Shown here one piece after another: positions 16,881 through 25,099 of a stretch of DNA of 36,101 bases; position 1 is the first letter of the stretch; every line of letters begins with the position of its first letter. The translations under genes and the position numbers were made by a program. The notes below the pieces were generated by a model. The model made no database searches. It was not told the DNA's origin and saw only the letters and a program-made list of their open reading frames with translations. The stretch is from DATGQT01 sp033720695 (GTDB lineage Bacteria; Bacteroidota; Rhodothermia; Rhodothermales; Rubricoccaceae). The stretch is from the NCBI GenBank assembly GCA_033720695.1, contig JAWWCA010000005.1, positions 1 to 36,101 of the forward strand, given 5' to 3'.

Positions 16881-16911
16881 CCGCACACGAGACGCCACGA
16901 ACGGCGAGTTT

Positions 16912-16945
16912 GGGTGGGGCGGGCCTCTTCGGGCCCGCCCCACCC
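16912..16945 (+). terminator. terminator hairpin of the receptor operon
   Basis: A perfect 14-bp stem, GGGTGGGGCGGGCC (16912-16925) with GGCCCGCCCCACCC (16932-16945), is closed by a TCTTCG loop. It starts 31 bp after the PorV-like stop. There is no T tract, so termination may need help, but the stem is very stable. Confidence 0.6.
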
Positions 16946-16986
16946 GTGTGTATCGGCCCGCCGGCCCGCGTCCTCTACGATCCCGC

Positions 16987-19041
16987 ATGCGAACGCTCGT
17001 CGCCCTGTGTCTGCTCGTGCTGACGGCGCCGGCCTGGCTCGCGGCCTGCACCTCGGCTGGCCCGGCCGAGCCGGCCGCGTCTCCGTTCCTGAACGTCGTG
17101 GAGGGCGTCGAGTACGTCGGCGACGAGACGTGTGCGCAGTGCCACGCCGAGCTCTACGAGAGCTACCAGACCCACGGGATGGCGCAGTCGTTCTACCGGC
17201 TCACGCCCGAGAACGCCGTCGAAGACTTCTCGGGCGTGGTGCTCCACCACGCCGCCAGCGACTTCTACTACACCCCCTACCGGGAGGGGGACCGGTTCGT
17301 GCAGGAGGAATACCGGCTGGGCCCGGGCGGCGAGAAGACGCACCGGCTCGTGCGGTCGATGGACTACGTCGTCGGCAGTGGGTCGGCGGCGCGCACCTAC
17401 CTCACGCGCGAGGGGGAGCGGCTCTACGAGCTGCCGTTGACGTGGTACACCCAGGCCGACGGTGGGCGCGGCCGGTGGGACTTCAGCCCCGGCTACGAGG
17501 AGGGCAACGCCCGCTTCAGCCGCACGATCCCGCCACGCTGCATGGCCTGCCACAACGGGACCTCCGACCCCATCGCCTCCGTGGACGGCGCGTACGCGCA
17601 CGTCGCCGACGGGATCGGCTGCGAGCAGTGCCATGGGCCGGGCGCGCTCCACGTGGAGGCCCGCCTCGCCGACCCCGACGCGGCCGATTCCGTCGATAAC
17701 ACCATCGTCAATCCGGCGCACCTCCCGCTCGACCGCCGGCTCGACGTGTGCCAGCAGTGCCACACGAATGGGACGGTCTCCGTCCTCCGGGAGGGGGAGG
17801 AGGCGTTCGGCTTCCGGCCCGGCGAGCGGCTCGACGAGTACGTCGCCATCTACGCCCTGGCGGAGGACGACCCCAGCCGCATCGGCGTCATCTCGCACGC
17901 GGAGCGGATGATGCAGAGCGCCTGCTTCGTCGCGTCGGCGGCGATGGACTGCGTGACGTGCCACAACCCGCACGAGGGGTTCCGAGACGCCGGGCCGGAG
18001 TACTTCAACGCGACGTGCCGCTCGTGCCACGCGACCGAGCCGCTCCAGGCGGCGATGCCCACGCCCGCGCTCCAGGCGCAGCACGCGCCGGGGCAGAACT
18101 GCTTCTCCTGCCACATGCCGAAGGTGGAGGCCGAGGACGCCCCCCACGCCTCGTTCACGGACCACTACATCCGCGTCGTCCGGGACGACCGGCTCGAAGG
18201 AGCGGCCGTGGCGGGCGCCGAGGCGACGCTGGACCCCTACTTCGAGAAGGACGAGGAGGGCGCGGAGGCAGCAGTTTACGAGGGGATGGCCTACGTGATC
18301 TACGGCCGCAACGAGGGTGGGCGCGACGCGATGACCCGCGGCGTCCGGCTCCTCGCGGAGGCCGTCTCGGAACAGCCCGCGTTCGGGGAGGCGCAGTTCC
18401 TCCTTGGCTTCGCGCGTCTCCACCTCGGGCAGGTCGGGGACGCCATCCCGTCGCTGGAGGAAGCGGTCCGTCTCGGCCCCGAGATCCCCGAGCGCCTCAA
18501 CACGCTCGCCCAGGCCTATGAACGGGCCCGCCGCGACCCGGCCCAGATCGCCGAGCTCTACCGACGCGCCTTGCAAGCGCAGCCGCGCGCGGCCGAGATC
18601 CGCGTCAACTACGGGCGGCTGCTCGAGACGCAGGGGCAGCTGCCGGCGGCGCTCGCGGAGTACGAGCGAGCGGCCGCGGAGGACCCCTGGCTGGCCGAGG
18701 CCCACTACAACCGGGGCACGGCGCTCCTCCGCACGGGCCGGCCGGACGAGGGCGAGGCAGCGCTCAACGAGGCCGTGCGCCTCCAGCCCGACCACGCCGA
18801 CGCGCTCCAGAACCTCGGTGTGCTCTACGCCCAGCGCGGCGCGTTCGATGCCGCGCTCCGGTCCTTCCAGCAGGCCGTCAATGCGGCGCCGCGCAACCCG
18901 AACGCGCTCGCCAACCTCGCCCTCACGCACGCCCAGGTCGGCCAGGTCCGGCAGGCGCGGGAGTACGCGCAACAGGCGCTCGCCGTCCAGCCCGGCCACC
19001 CGACCGCGCAGCAGGTGCTCGCTGCGCTCGCAGGAGGATAG
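16987..19041 (+). CDS. seven-heme cytochrome c / TPR lipoprotein
   Basis: 684 residues with a lipobox (WLAAC, Cys21), so it is an exported, lipid-anchored protein. Seven CxxCH heme c sites are visible, with first cysteines at about 49, 185, 212, 255, 322, 344 and 372 (CAQCH, CMACH, CEQCH, CQQCH, CVTCH, CRSCH, CFSCH). Segments such as CHGPGALH and CVTCHNPH resemble cytochrome c554-like multiheme proteins. From about residue 426 to the end the chain is a row of tetratricopeptide repeats (LGVLYAQRGAFDAALRSFQQAV, LALTHAQVGQVRQAREYAQQAL). The heme part probably carries electrons and the TPR part binds partners. No Shine-Dalgarno site is visible. It lies just after the receptor operon terminator and so is probably a separate unit, but read-through is possible. 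No catalytic function can be assigned. Confidence 0.85.
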   Translation: MRTLVALCLLVLTAPAWLAACTSAGPAEPAASPFLNVVEGVEYVGDETCAQCHAELYESYQTHGMAQSFYRLTPENAVEDFSGVVLHHAASDFYYTPYREGDRFVQEEYRLGPGGEKTHRLVRSMDYVVGSGSAARTYLTREGERLYELPLTWYTQADGGRGRWDFSPGYEEGNARFSRTIPPRCMACHNGTSDPIASVDGAYAHVADGIGCEQCHGPGALHVEARLADPDAADSVDNTIVNPAHLPLDRRLDVCQQCHTNGTVSVLREGEEAFGFRPGERLDEYVAIYALAEDDPSRIGVISHAERMMQSACFVASAAMDCVTCHNPHEGFRDAGPEYFNATCRSCHATEPLQAAMPTPALQAQHAPGQNCFSCHMPKVEAEDAPHASFTDHYIRVVRDDRLEGAAVAGAEATLDPYFEKDEEGAEAAVYEGMAYVIYGRNEGGRDAMTRGVRLLAEAVSEQPAFGEAQFLLGFARLHLGQVGDAIPSLEEAVRLGPEIPERLNTLAQAYERARRDPAQIAELYRRALQAQPRAAEIRVNYGRLLETQGQLPAALAEYERAAAEDPWLAEAHYNRGTALLRTGRPDEGEAALNEAVRLQPDHADALQNLGVLYAQRGAFDAALRSFQQAVNAAPRNPNALANLALTHAQVGQVRQAREYAQQALAVQPGHPTAQQVLAALAGG

Positions 19042-19045
19042 AGGA

Positions 19046-19071
19046 TAGAGGGTCGAAGATGGCGCCCTCTA
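19046..19071. terminator. weak hairpin between convergent genes
   Basis: TAGAGGG (19046-19052) pairs with CCCTCTA (19065-19071) across 12 nt, in the 61-bp gap between the cytochrome and ypdA stops, next to a GAGGATA tandem duplication. It is a weak candidate for a shared terminator. Confidence 0.28.
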
Positions 19072-19102
19072 CCTTCCATCGTCTTTCTCAATCCTCGATC
19101 GC

Positions 19103-20137
19103 TCAGGGCTGCCCGTGCGCCGCGATTTCGGGTATCGGGCGGCCCGCGAGGTGCGCCGCGAGCTGTGCCGCGTGGATGCGCCCGTTCTCGATGAACCACC
19201 GGCTCGTGTTGTATCCTCCACAGACGGTCCCGGCGAGGTAGATCCCCGGTCGGTTCGTCTCCATTGTCTCCTCGTCGAAGGCAGGCACGCGGAGGGGCCC
19301 GGCGAGCCGGATGCCGAGCGTTTCGAGGAACGCGAAGTCCGGGTGATAGCCGGTGAGGGCGAGGACGAAGTCGGCGGGCAGCGTGGCGGGCCCGTCGGGA
19401 CCGAGGACGTCCACCTCGCCCGGACGGATGGCCGTGACCGTCGTGTTGAACCGGGCCGCGATGGCGCCGTCGCGGATGCGGTTCAGGAGGTCCGGCCGGA
19501 TCCAGTACTTCACGCTCTGGCCCACCTCGGGTCCGCGGTGCACGAGCGTGACGGCTGCGCCATGGCGGTGGAGGTCGAGGGCTGCCTTCGCCGACGAGTT
19601 CTTCGCTCCGATCACGACGACACGCTGCCCGGCGTAGGGGTACGGCTCCTTGTAGTAGTGTGAGACGTGCGGGAGGTCCTCGCCGGGCACGTCGAGGGGG
19701 TTGGGCTGATCGAAGAAGCCCGTCGCCGCCACCACCTTCCGGCAGGGGTGGACGCCCCTGGAGGTGACGACCTCGAAGGCGCCGTCCTCGCCGTCCGCAC
19801 GGAGAACGCGCTCGTAGAGGCGGACGTCCAGGCGTTCGCGACGGGCCACGGTCTGGTAGTAGTCCACGGCCTCCTCGCGGACGGGCTTGTACCGCGCTGT
19901 CGGGAGGGGGTGGCCGCCGATCTCGAGGAGCTCGGGCGTCGAGAAGAACTCCATCCCGGTCGGATACCCGATGAGCGAGTTCACGAGGGCGCCTTTCTCG
20001 ACGATGCGAGCGGTGAGGCCCACCCGCTGCACCTCGATGGCACACGCGAGCCCGATGGGTCCGGCCCCGACCACGAGCACGTCGACGGGTTCGAAGCGGC
20101 GCGGGGCCTGGCCGTTTGGCTGTCCGCTGGCGTCCAT
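19103..20137 (-). CDS. ypdA: YpdA-family bacillithiol disulfide reductase
   Basis: 344 residues. Two Rossmann motifs are visible: an FAD site VVGAGPIGLA (GAGPIG at 24-29) and a pyridine nucleotide site VVVIGAKNSSAKAAL (177-187 region), whose NSSAK is typical of YpdA and distinguishes it from thioredoxin reductase; the thioredoxin reductase CxxC is absent. The end TNRPGIYLAGTVCGGYNTSRWFIENGRIHA also fits. YpdA reduces bacillithiol disulfide with NADPH in the cytoplasm, so its presence predicts that the organism makes bacillithiol; no bsh biosynthetic genes are in the window. GGAG lies 5 bp before the ATG, one of few Shine-Dalgarno sites here. It is the third gene of the arcA-tadA-ypdA run, 53 bp after tadA. 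Confidence 0.87.
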   Translation of the reverse strand: MDASGQPNGQAPRRFEPVDVLVVGAGPIGLACAIEVQRVGLTARIVEKGALVNSLIGYPTGMEFFSTPELLEIGGHPLPTARYKPVREEAVDYYQTVARRERLDVRLYERVLRADGEDGAFEVVTSRGVHPCRKVVAATGFFDQPNPLDVPGEDLPHVSHYYKEPYPYAGQRVVVIGAKNSSAKAALDLHRHGAAVTLVHRGPEVGQSVKYWIRPDLLNRIRDGAIAARFNTTVTAIRPGEVDVLGPDGPATLPADFVLALTGYHPDFAFLETLGIRLAGPLRVPAFDEETMETNRPGIYLAGTVCGGYNTSRWFIENGRIHAAQLAAHLAGRPIPEIAAHGQP

Positions 20138-20190
20138 GCGGGCTCCAACCGCGGCCTGCCCGGCGAGGTTCGTGCAGAAGGCGGGGAGTC

Positions 20191-20694
20191 CTACCGCCCG
20201 TCCGGGCGCGGCTCCCGCCGGGCGGCGCGGCGGCGCTGCTGGAAGAACGACCGCAGGAGGTCCGCCGCCGCCTCGGCCTCGACCCCCGCGACCACCGCCA
20301 TGCGGTGGTTGAGGCGGTCGTCCTGCCCGATGCGGTAGAGCGTCTCGACGGCGCCGGCCTTCTCATCGAGGGCCCCGAAGACGAGCCGCGGGACCCGGGC
20401 CCACACGAGGGCGCCGGCGCACATCGGGCAGGGCTCCAGGGTCACGTACAGCGTGCAGCCGTCGAGGAATTTGGAGCCCAGGGCCTCGCAGGCGGCCGTG
20501 ACAGCGAGGAGCTCGGCGTGGGCCGTCGGGTCGTTCAGCCGCTCGACGGCGTTGCGCCCCCGCCCGAGGATCACGCCGTCCTTCACCACGACGGCGCCGA
20601 CGGGCACCTCGCCCTCCTCGAAGGCCCGCTCGGCCTCCTTCAGCGCCAGGCGCATCCAGCGCCGGTCGGGTTTGAGAAGCGAGGAGAGCGCCAC
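20191..20694 (-). CDS. tadA: tRNA adenosine(34) deaminase TadA
   Basis: 167 residues from a GTG at 20694. The ATG at 20655 would cut into the conserved first helix (RRWMRLALKEAERA), so the GTG is preferred. It is a zinc-dependent cytidine/deoxycytidylate deaminase fold: NDPTAHAELLAV (His59 zinc ligand, Glu61 proton shuttle) and LEPCPMCAGALVWARV (Cys89 and Cys92 zinc ligands). TadA converts the wobble adenosine of tRNA-Arg(ACG) to inosine and is normally essential. The C-terminus FFQQRRRAARREPRPDGR is basic and probably flexible, giving RNA contact. It starts 26 bp after the arcA stop and is probably cotranscribed with it. Confidence 0.93.
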   Translation of the reverse strand: MALSSLLKPDRRWMRLALKEAERAFEEGEVPVGAVVVKDGVILGRGRNAVERLNDPTAHAELLAVTAACEALGSKFLDGCTLYVTLEPCPMCAGALVWARVPRLVFGALDEKAGAVETLYRIGQDDRLNHRMAVVAGVEAEAAADLLRSFFQQRRRAARREPRPDGR

Positions 20695-20720
20695 GGATGG
20701 CCGCGTCGAGCGTGGTAGGG

Positions 20721-21992
20721 TTAGCCTTCGCGGACGAGCGGCATCGTCATGCAGCGGGGGCCGCCGCGCCCGCGCGAGAGCTCGTAGCCCGTCAGCTTGA
20801 TGGCGATGCGCGCGCTCGTGCCGACCTCGTTGTCGCCGTAGAAGTCGAGGAAGCTCTCGGCGTCGGTGACGTGGAAGCCGTGATGGCGGAGCGCGTCGAA
20901 GGTCCGGCGGTTGCGCTCGTAGCCGATGACGAGGCCGGGGGCGAGGGCGAAGAGGTTGGCGCCGTCGGTCCACTGCTCGCGCTTCTGGGCGAGGGGGTCG
21001 TCGCCCCCACACGGGATGAAAGTGAAGGCGCGGTCGGTCATCTCCATCAGCGCCACCTTCAGGCTGGGGAGCACCCGCATCTGGAAGCCCCCCGGCGCAT
21101 CGCCCGCCTGGAAGTGGAACACGTTGTTGTGGGCCTCCTCGATGATGGGGGGGAAGACCACGCACGTCTCCTCGTCGGCGAACGTGAACACGGTGTCGAG
21201 GTGCATGCAGGCGCGCCGCTTGGGGAGGTTCACCATGAGCACGTGGCGGACGCTGGTCTGCTCCAGGAGCGCCTGCGTGACGGCCATGACGCCGCCGAGG
21301 CTGGTCCGCTCGCTCTGGCCGATGAGCACGAGCTCGTCCGAGACGACGAGGAGGTCGCCGCCTTCGAAGGAGGCCTCCTCGGGGAGCTCGATGAGGCGGT
21401 CGCGCGACGCCGCGAAGCGGGGGTGGTGCCGCATCACGACCGAGATCAGCACGCTCTCCGGGACGCGCGCCGCGCGCGCCGCGTGGCTCAGGATGACGTG
21501 CTCGCCCACCACGGCCAGGAGGTCGCGGGTGAACATGAGGTTGGGGAGGGGGTACGCCGTGACCGGGAACGGCGCCTGCCCCGTGAGGGCGAACCGGTGG
21601 AGACGGTCGGGGTCGAGCGCCTTGAGCTCCTGCTCGTACGCCTCGTAGTTCCGCTCGGGGAGCGCTCGCACGAGGCCGTCCACGTAGGCCAGGCGAGCGT
21701 CCTCCTGGTCGAACGTCTCGCGGAGGAGGTCGCCGAGCTGGAGCACGGCGTCGGGCCGCCCGACGATCTTGGCGAAGAGCTGGCACATCACGGCGTGCTC
21801 CTCGCGGGCCGTGTCCAGGAAGAGGATGTCGTCGAAGAGGAGGGCGTCCTTGTTCTCGGGAGAGACGAGGGCCATCTCCTCGCCGGGGGTGTGGACGACG
21901 AGCTGCCGCAGCGGCGCCGTCTCCGACGCGATGTGGAGTCGTCGGGTCTCGGGGGTGGCGTCGGAGGAGGTGGGGGCGAGCGTCTCGGGCAC
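20721..21992 (-). CDS. arcA: arginine deiminase
   Basis: 423 residues from a GTG at 21992; a longer version from the GTG at 22040 overlaps the predicted promoter and is less likely. It hydrolyses arginine to citrulline and ammonia. The guanidino-group modifying enzyme fold is clear: NLMFTRD, SFEGGDLLVV, MHLDTVFTFADEETC, and the catalytic cysteine in GRGGPRCMTMPLVRE (about Cys414). The usual partners arcB (ornithine transcarbamoylase) and arcC (carbamate kinase) are absent, as is an arginine/ornithine exchanger, so it may not serve the classical fermentative pathway. It is followed on the same strand by tadA and ypdA and preceded by a strong terminator that isolates it from truA-kelch. Confidence 0.93.
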   Translation of the reverse strand: MPETLAPTSSDATPETRRLHIASETAPLRQLVVHTPGEEMALVSPENKDALLFDDILFLDTAREEHAVMCQLFAKIVGRPDAVLQLGDLLRETFDQEDARLAYVDGLVRALPERNYEAYEQELKALDPDRLHRFALTGQAPFPVTAYPLPNLMFTRDLLAVVGEHVILSHAARAARVPESVLISVVMRHHPRFAASRDRLIELPEEASFEGGDLLVVSDELVLIGQSERTSLGGVMAVTQALLEQTSVRHVLMVNLPKRRACMHLDTVFTFADEETCVVFPPIIEEAHNNVFHFQAGDAPGGFQMRVLPSLKVALMEMTDRAFTFIPCGGDDPLAQKREQWTDGANLFALAPGLVIGYERNRRTFDALRHHGFHVTDAESFLDFYGDNEVGTSARIAIKLTGYELSRGRGGPRCMTMPLVREG

Positions 21993-22022
21993 AGTCGAAA
22001 GGGTAGGGGAGGATGACGGCCC

Positions 22023-22051
22023 ACGATACTCCCGCGACACCGAACGGGCAA
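22023..22051 (-). promoter_or_regulatory. promoter of arcA
   Basis: Minus strand TTGCCC (22051-22046), 17-bp spacer, TATCGT (22028-22023). It falls just after the terminator of the upstream operon and about 30 bp before the GTG at 21992, which supports that start. The match to consensus is moderate. Confidence 0.4.
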
Positions 22052-22076
22052 GCGGAGCGGGGCGGCATCTAAGGCG

Positions 22077-22115
22077 AAAAAAGGCGTGGGGGCGGTCCCG
22101 GGACCGCCCCCACGC
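22077..22115 (-). terminator. intrinsic terminator of the truA operon
   Basis: A perfect 32-bp palindrome (22084-22115; arms starting GCGTGGGGGCGG) is followed on the minus strand by CC and six T (22082-22077). It lies 21 bp after the stop of the small membrane protein gene. This is the clearest rho-independent terminator in the window. Confidence 0.88.
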
Positions 22116-22136
22116 GAAGGCCGAGCGCCGGAGGGG

Positions 22137-22325
22137 CTACCGCCTCCGCTCGCGGAGCCATTCGAAGAACCGCAGCACCGCCGCCACGATCAGCAGCAGG
22201 ATGAGCACCCGCAGGCCAATGCCGAGCAGCGCCATCCCGATCTTGAACAAGAACGAGAGGAGCGCGAACGCCACCATCAGCACGATGGCGACGAGGAGGA
22301 GCTGGAGGATACGCTGGATCAGCAT
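22137..22325 (-). CDS. small membrane protein (62 aa), unknown function
   Basis: Almost the whole chain is hydrophobic: MLIQRILQLLLVAIVLMVAFALL then FKIGMALLGIGLRVLILLLIVAAVL, two membrane spans (about 3-24 and 27-51), ending in a charged tail FFEWLRERRR that should stay in the cytoplasm. The start is 6 bp after the stop of the kelch-type lipoprotein, and a strong terminator follows, so it is the last gene of that operon. The hydrophobic pattern and placement support a real gene; I do not recognise the family. Confidence 0.65.
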   Translation of the reverse strand: MLIQRILQLLLVAIVLMVAFALLSFLFKIGMALLGIGLRVLILLLIVAAVLRFFEWLRERRR

Positions 22326-22331
22326 GGAAGG

Positions 22332-23687
22332 TCAGTTGGGACCGATCAGCTCGGTCTGGGCGAGGACTCCGGAACTGGTGCTGACACCACCGGCGACCAG
22401 TATTCGACCGCTTGGGAGCAAAGTTGCAGTATGCCCAGAACGCGGAACACGCAGGCGAACGTCCTCGGCAAAGGTGAAGAAGCGGCGCGCATCGTCGGCG
22501 TAGAGCCGGAGCGCACCTGAAGCCGACGCAGCGTCGAAGGGGGGCGTGGTGCCCCCAGCGACGAGGACGAGCCCCGGGGCCACCTCCGTCGCCCCGAAGG
22601 ACCTCAGGGCGTCCTCGGGAGGGGAGACGGACCCGGGGGCGACCTCAAACGGAGGGAACGTCTCCGAGGGGCGGAAGGTGAGCCGGAGCGCGAAAGGCGA
22701 CGGCTCTGGTGTGTCGAGGGCCGCTCCCGTAGCGAGGGCGCGCGTAAGGCCGTCCGTGGGCGGGAGGGCGAGGAGGGCGTGTCCCTCTGCCGGCGGGAGC
22801 CCCCCGATCCCCCCTGGGGGGGAGACGACCGTGAGCACGTCGCGGCCGTCGGCTTGGCGGAGCTCTGTCACCACGAGCGACCCGCTCGGAGCCACGTCGC
22901 TCGCACGGGCTTCGAGGCCTCCGTAGACGTAGACGAACACGCGTCCGCCGTCGTCGAGCGCGATCGCGGCGTGGCGGTAGCGCCGGAGGGGCTCGCCCTC
23001 AATGGGGACGCTCGCGAAGCCGCCCGTAGCGGGGTCGTAGATCTCGGCCGACGACACGAACGAGGAGGCCGTGTCGGCATCGCGGCGGGTGGTGCCGCCC
23101 AGAATGAGCACGCGGCCGTCGGGGAGGCGCGTGGCCGTGTGCCCGCCGCGGGGATCGCCGAGGCCGCCGGTGAGCGGGGCGTACGTGACCAAGCCATCGA
23201 CCTCCTGGACCAGCGTGGTCGCGTCCGTGGGGCCGTTCTCGTCGAAGCCGCCCGCCACGAGGATGCGGCCGTCGGCGAGGGCGGTGGCGGTGTGCTCGGC
23301 GCGGCCAGCCGGGAGGGGGGGCGCGACGCCCGTCGCGTAAGGCAGGTACGCGGCGTAGAGGGTGTCCTCCGTCACGTTCCCCTCGTCGTCGAAGATGGCG
23401 ACGAAGAGGGTGTTGAGGCCGCGGTCGAGGCGGAGCGTGTCGAGGAAGAGCCCGGCCTCGGGCGCTCGCGTCGTCGTCGTCCCGTTCACCGTCACGCGCT
23501 CGACGCTCTGGGCGTCGGAGACGCGGAGGCGGAGCGGGAGGATCTCGGTCGTCAGCACCGCGCTCAGGTCGGGCGCGGTCTCCGCGAGCACCACGGGCTC
23601 GGTCTCGACGAACGGGCGCTCGCAGCCCACGACGGCGAACGCGAGCCCGAGGAGCAGGGCGGGGATGGGGGGAAGACGGTCTGGCAT
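22332..23687 (-). CDS. kelch-type beta-propeller lipoprotein
   Basis: 451 residues. The lipobox AVVGC places a lipidated cysteine at residue 22. After an Ig-like stretch (about 40-115) there are repeated kelch/galactose oxidase-like blades: RAEHTATALADGRILVAGGFDENGP, RGGHTATRLPDGRVLILGG, YRHAAIALDDGGRVFVYVYGG, and a last blade RSGHTATLLPSGRILVAGGV, separated by divergent blades. Such propellers bind proteins or sugars; no catalytic copper site is evident. It lies 62 bp after truA and 6 bp before a small membrane protein gene. The surface location is inferred from the signal; the ligand is unknown. Confidence 0.82.
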   Translation of the reverse strand: MPDRLPPIPALLLGLAFAVVGCERPFVETEPVVLAETAPDLSAVLTTEILPLRLRVSDAQSVERVTVNGTTTTRAPEAGLFLDTLRLDRGLNTLFVAIFDDEGNVTEDTLYAAYLPYATGVAPPLPAGRAEHTATALADGRILVAGGFDENGPTDATTLVQEVDGLVTYAPLTGGLGDPRGGHTATRLPDGRVLILGGTTRRDADTASSFVSSAEIYDPATGGFASVPIEGEPLRRYRHAAIALDDGGRVFVYVYGGLEARASDVAPSGSLVVTELRQADGRDVLTVVSPPGGIGGLPPAEGHALLALPPTDGLTRALATGAALDTPEPSPFALRLTFRPSETFPPFEVAPGSVSPPEDALRSFGATEVAPGLVLVAGGTTPPFDAASASGALRLYADDARRFFTFAEDVRLRVPRSGHTATLLPSGRILVAGGVSTSSGVLAQTELIGPN

Positions 23688-23749
23688 GGGGAGGCCGGGG
23701 CCGAGAATCTACGCGACGCCAGCCCCGGATGCCGGAGGGCCTCGCGCGT

Positions 23750-24487
23750 CTAGGAGTAGTCCACGCGCTCAAGCACGAGGCCGTGGGCCGGTGCCGCGGG
23801 CCCGGCGGCCCGACGGTCCCGAGACGCGAGCACCGCCGGCAGCGCATCCGGGGCTCGCGTCCCCCGGCCGATCTCGACCAGCGTCCCGACGACGGCGCGC
23901 ACCATGCCGTGGAGGAACCGGTCGGCCGCGATCTCGAAGCGCCAGTCGCCCTCCCGCCCCTCCTGAACCCACTCTGCCCGCTCGACGGTGCAGATGCGGT
24001 TCTTCGTCGCCGACCGTGCGATGCAGAACGCATCGAAGTCGTGCTGGCCGAGGAGGTGCCGAGCGGCCGCGTTCATGACGTCGTAGTCGGGGACGGGGCG
24101 GAGCGACCAGCGAACGTGCCGGTCGAGCGCGCGGGGCTCCGTCGCGGTGTGGTAGTGGTAGAGGCGCCGGGTGGCGTCGTAGCGAGCGTGGAAGCCCTCC
24201 CGCGCCTCCACCACGGCACGCACGGCGATGGTGGAGGGGAGGAGGCCGTTGAGAGAGCCGAGGAGCCGGAACGGGTCCGCCTTGCCCTCGGCGTCGAAGT
24301 GGGCCACCTGGCCGCGGGCGTGCACGCCCGCGTCGGTCCGCCCGGAGCCGAAGACGGCGACAGGCTGGCGGAGCGCCGTTGCGAGCGCCTCTTCGAGCAC
24401 CCCCTGCACGGTCGGGGCGTCGGGTTGGATCTGCCACCCGTGGAAGGAGGAGCCGTCGTACTCGATGAGGAGGCGGTAGCGGGGCAT
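23750..24487 (-). CDS. truA: tRNA pseudouridine(38-40) synthase
   Basis: 245 residues, the normal length for TruA. It converts uridines 38-40 of the tRNA anticodon arm to pseudouridine. The catalytic loop GSGRTDAGVHARGQ carries Asp52; IEYDGSSFHGWQIQP and FLHGMVRAVVGTLVEIGRG are the other family signatures. It is divergent from aroK with only 39 bp between the two starts, so their promoters must overlap or lie within the neighbouring gene starts. It appears to head the truA-kelch-membrane protein operon. Confidence 0.95.
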   Translation of the reverse strand: MPRYRLLIEYDGSSFHGWQIQPDAPTVQGVLEEALATALRQPVAVFGSGRTDAGVHARGQVAHFDAEGKADPFRLLGSLNGLLPSTIAVRAVVEAREGFHARYDATRRLYHYHTATEPRALDRHVRWSLRPVPDYDVMNAAARHLLGQHDFDAFCIARSATKNRICTVERAEWVQEGREGDWRFEIAADRFLHGMVRAVVGTLVEIGRGTRAPDALPAVLASRDRRAAGPAAPAHGLVLERVDYS

Positions 24488-24526
24488 GGGTGGCGCGGGG
24501 AGCGAGGCGTGCGGAGTTTACGGGCC

Positions 24527-25099
24527 ATGGCTCCTGACTTCCTCCTCCCGCCCGCGCCCTTCCCGCGCCGGATCTACCTCACCGGCTTCATGGGGAGCGG
24601 CAAGAGCGCCGTGGCCGTCTCGCTCGCCGACCGCCTCGGCTTCACGTCCATCGACCTCGACAAGCTCGTCGAGGCGCTCACCGGGCGCTCCGTTGCCGCC
24701 CTCTTCTCGGAGGGCGAAGCCGTGTTCCGTGCCGCCGAGCGCGAGACGTTGGCGCGGACCTTCGACAAGCCCCAGATCGTCGTGGCAACGGGGGGAGGCG
24801 CGCTCCTCGACCCCGCCGCCATGGAGGCCGCCCAGTCCGTGGGCTGTGTCGTGTACCTCCGCCTTCCGGCCGACAGCCTCGTGGCGCGCCTCGACGCCGA
24901 TCCCAAGCCCCGGCCGCTGCTCCAGGGACCGGGTGGGACGCGCCTCAGAGGCGAGGTCCTCAGGAGCCGGGTCGAGGAACTCCTCGCTACCCGCGTTCCG
25001 CGGTACGAGCGGGCCAACGTGGTGCTCGACGTCGAGGGCCTGACGCCGCGGGAGATCGGGCGGGCGGCGGCGCACGGCATCGCCGCGCTCAGCGCCTGA
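24527..25099 (+). CDS. aroK: shikimate kinase
   Basis: 190 residues from the ATG at 24527 (GGAG about 10 bp upstream). It phosphorylates shikimate at the 3-hydroxyl with ATP, step five of chorismate synthesis. The P-loop GFMGSGKS is at 20-27, SIDLDK (Asp43, Asp45) binds Mg and shikimate, the FRAAERE segment supplies a substrate arginine, VATGGGALL (GGG 89-91) contacts substrate, and KPRPLL is the lid region. The 3' end overlaps the convergent rnhB gene by 11 bp. Confidence 0.94.
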   Translation: MAPDFLLPPAPFPRRIYLTGFMGSGKSAVAVSLADRLGFTSIDLDKLVEALTGRSVAALFSEGEAVFRAAERETLARTFDKPQIVVATGGGALLDPAAMEAAQSVGCVVYLRLPADSLVARLDADPKPRPLLQGPGGTRLRGEVLRSRVEELLATRVPRYERANVVLDVEGLTPREIGRAAAHGIAALSA

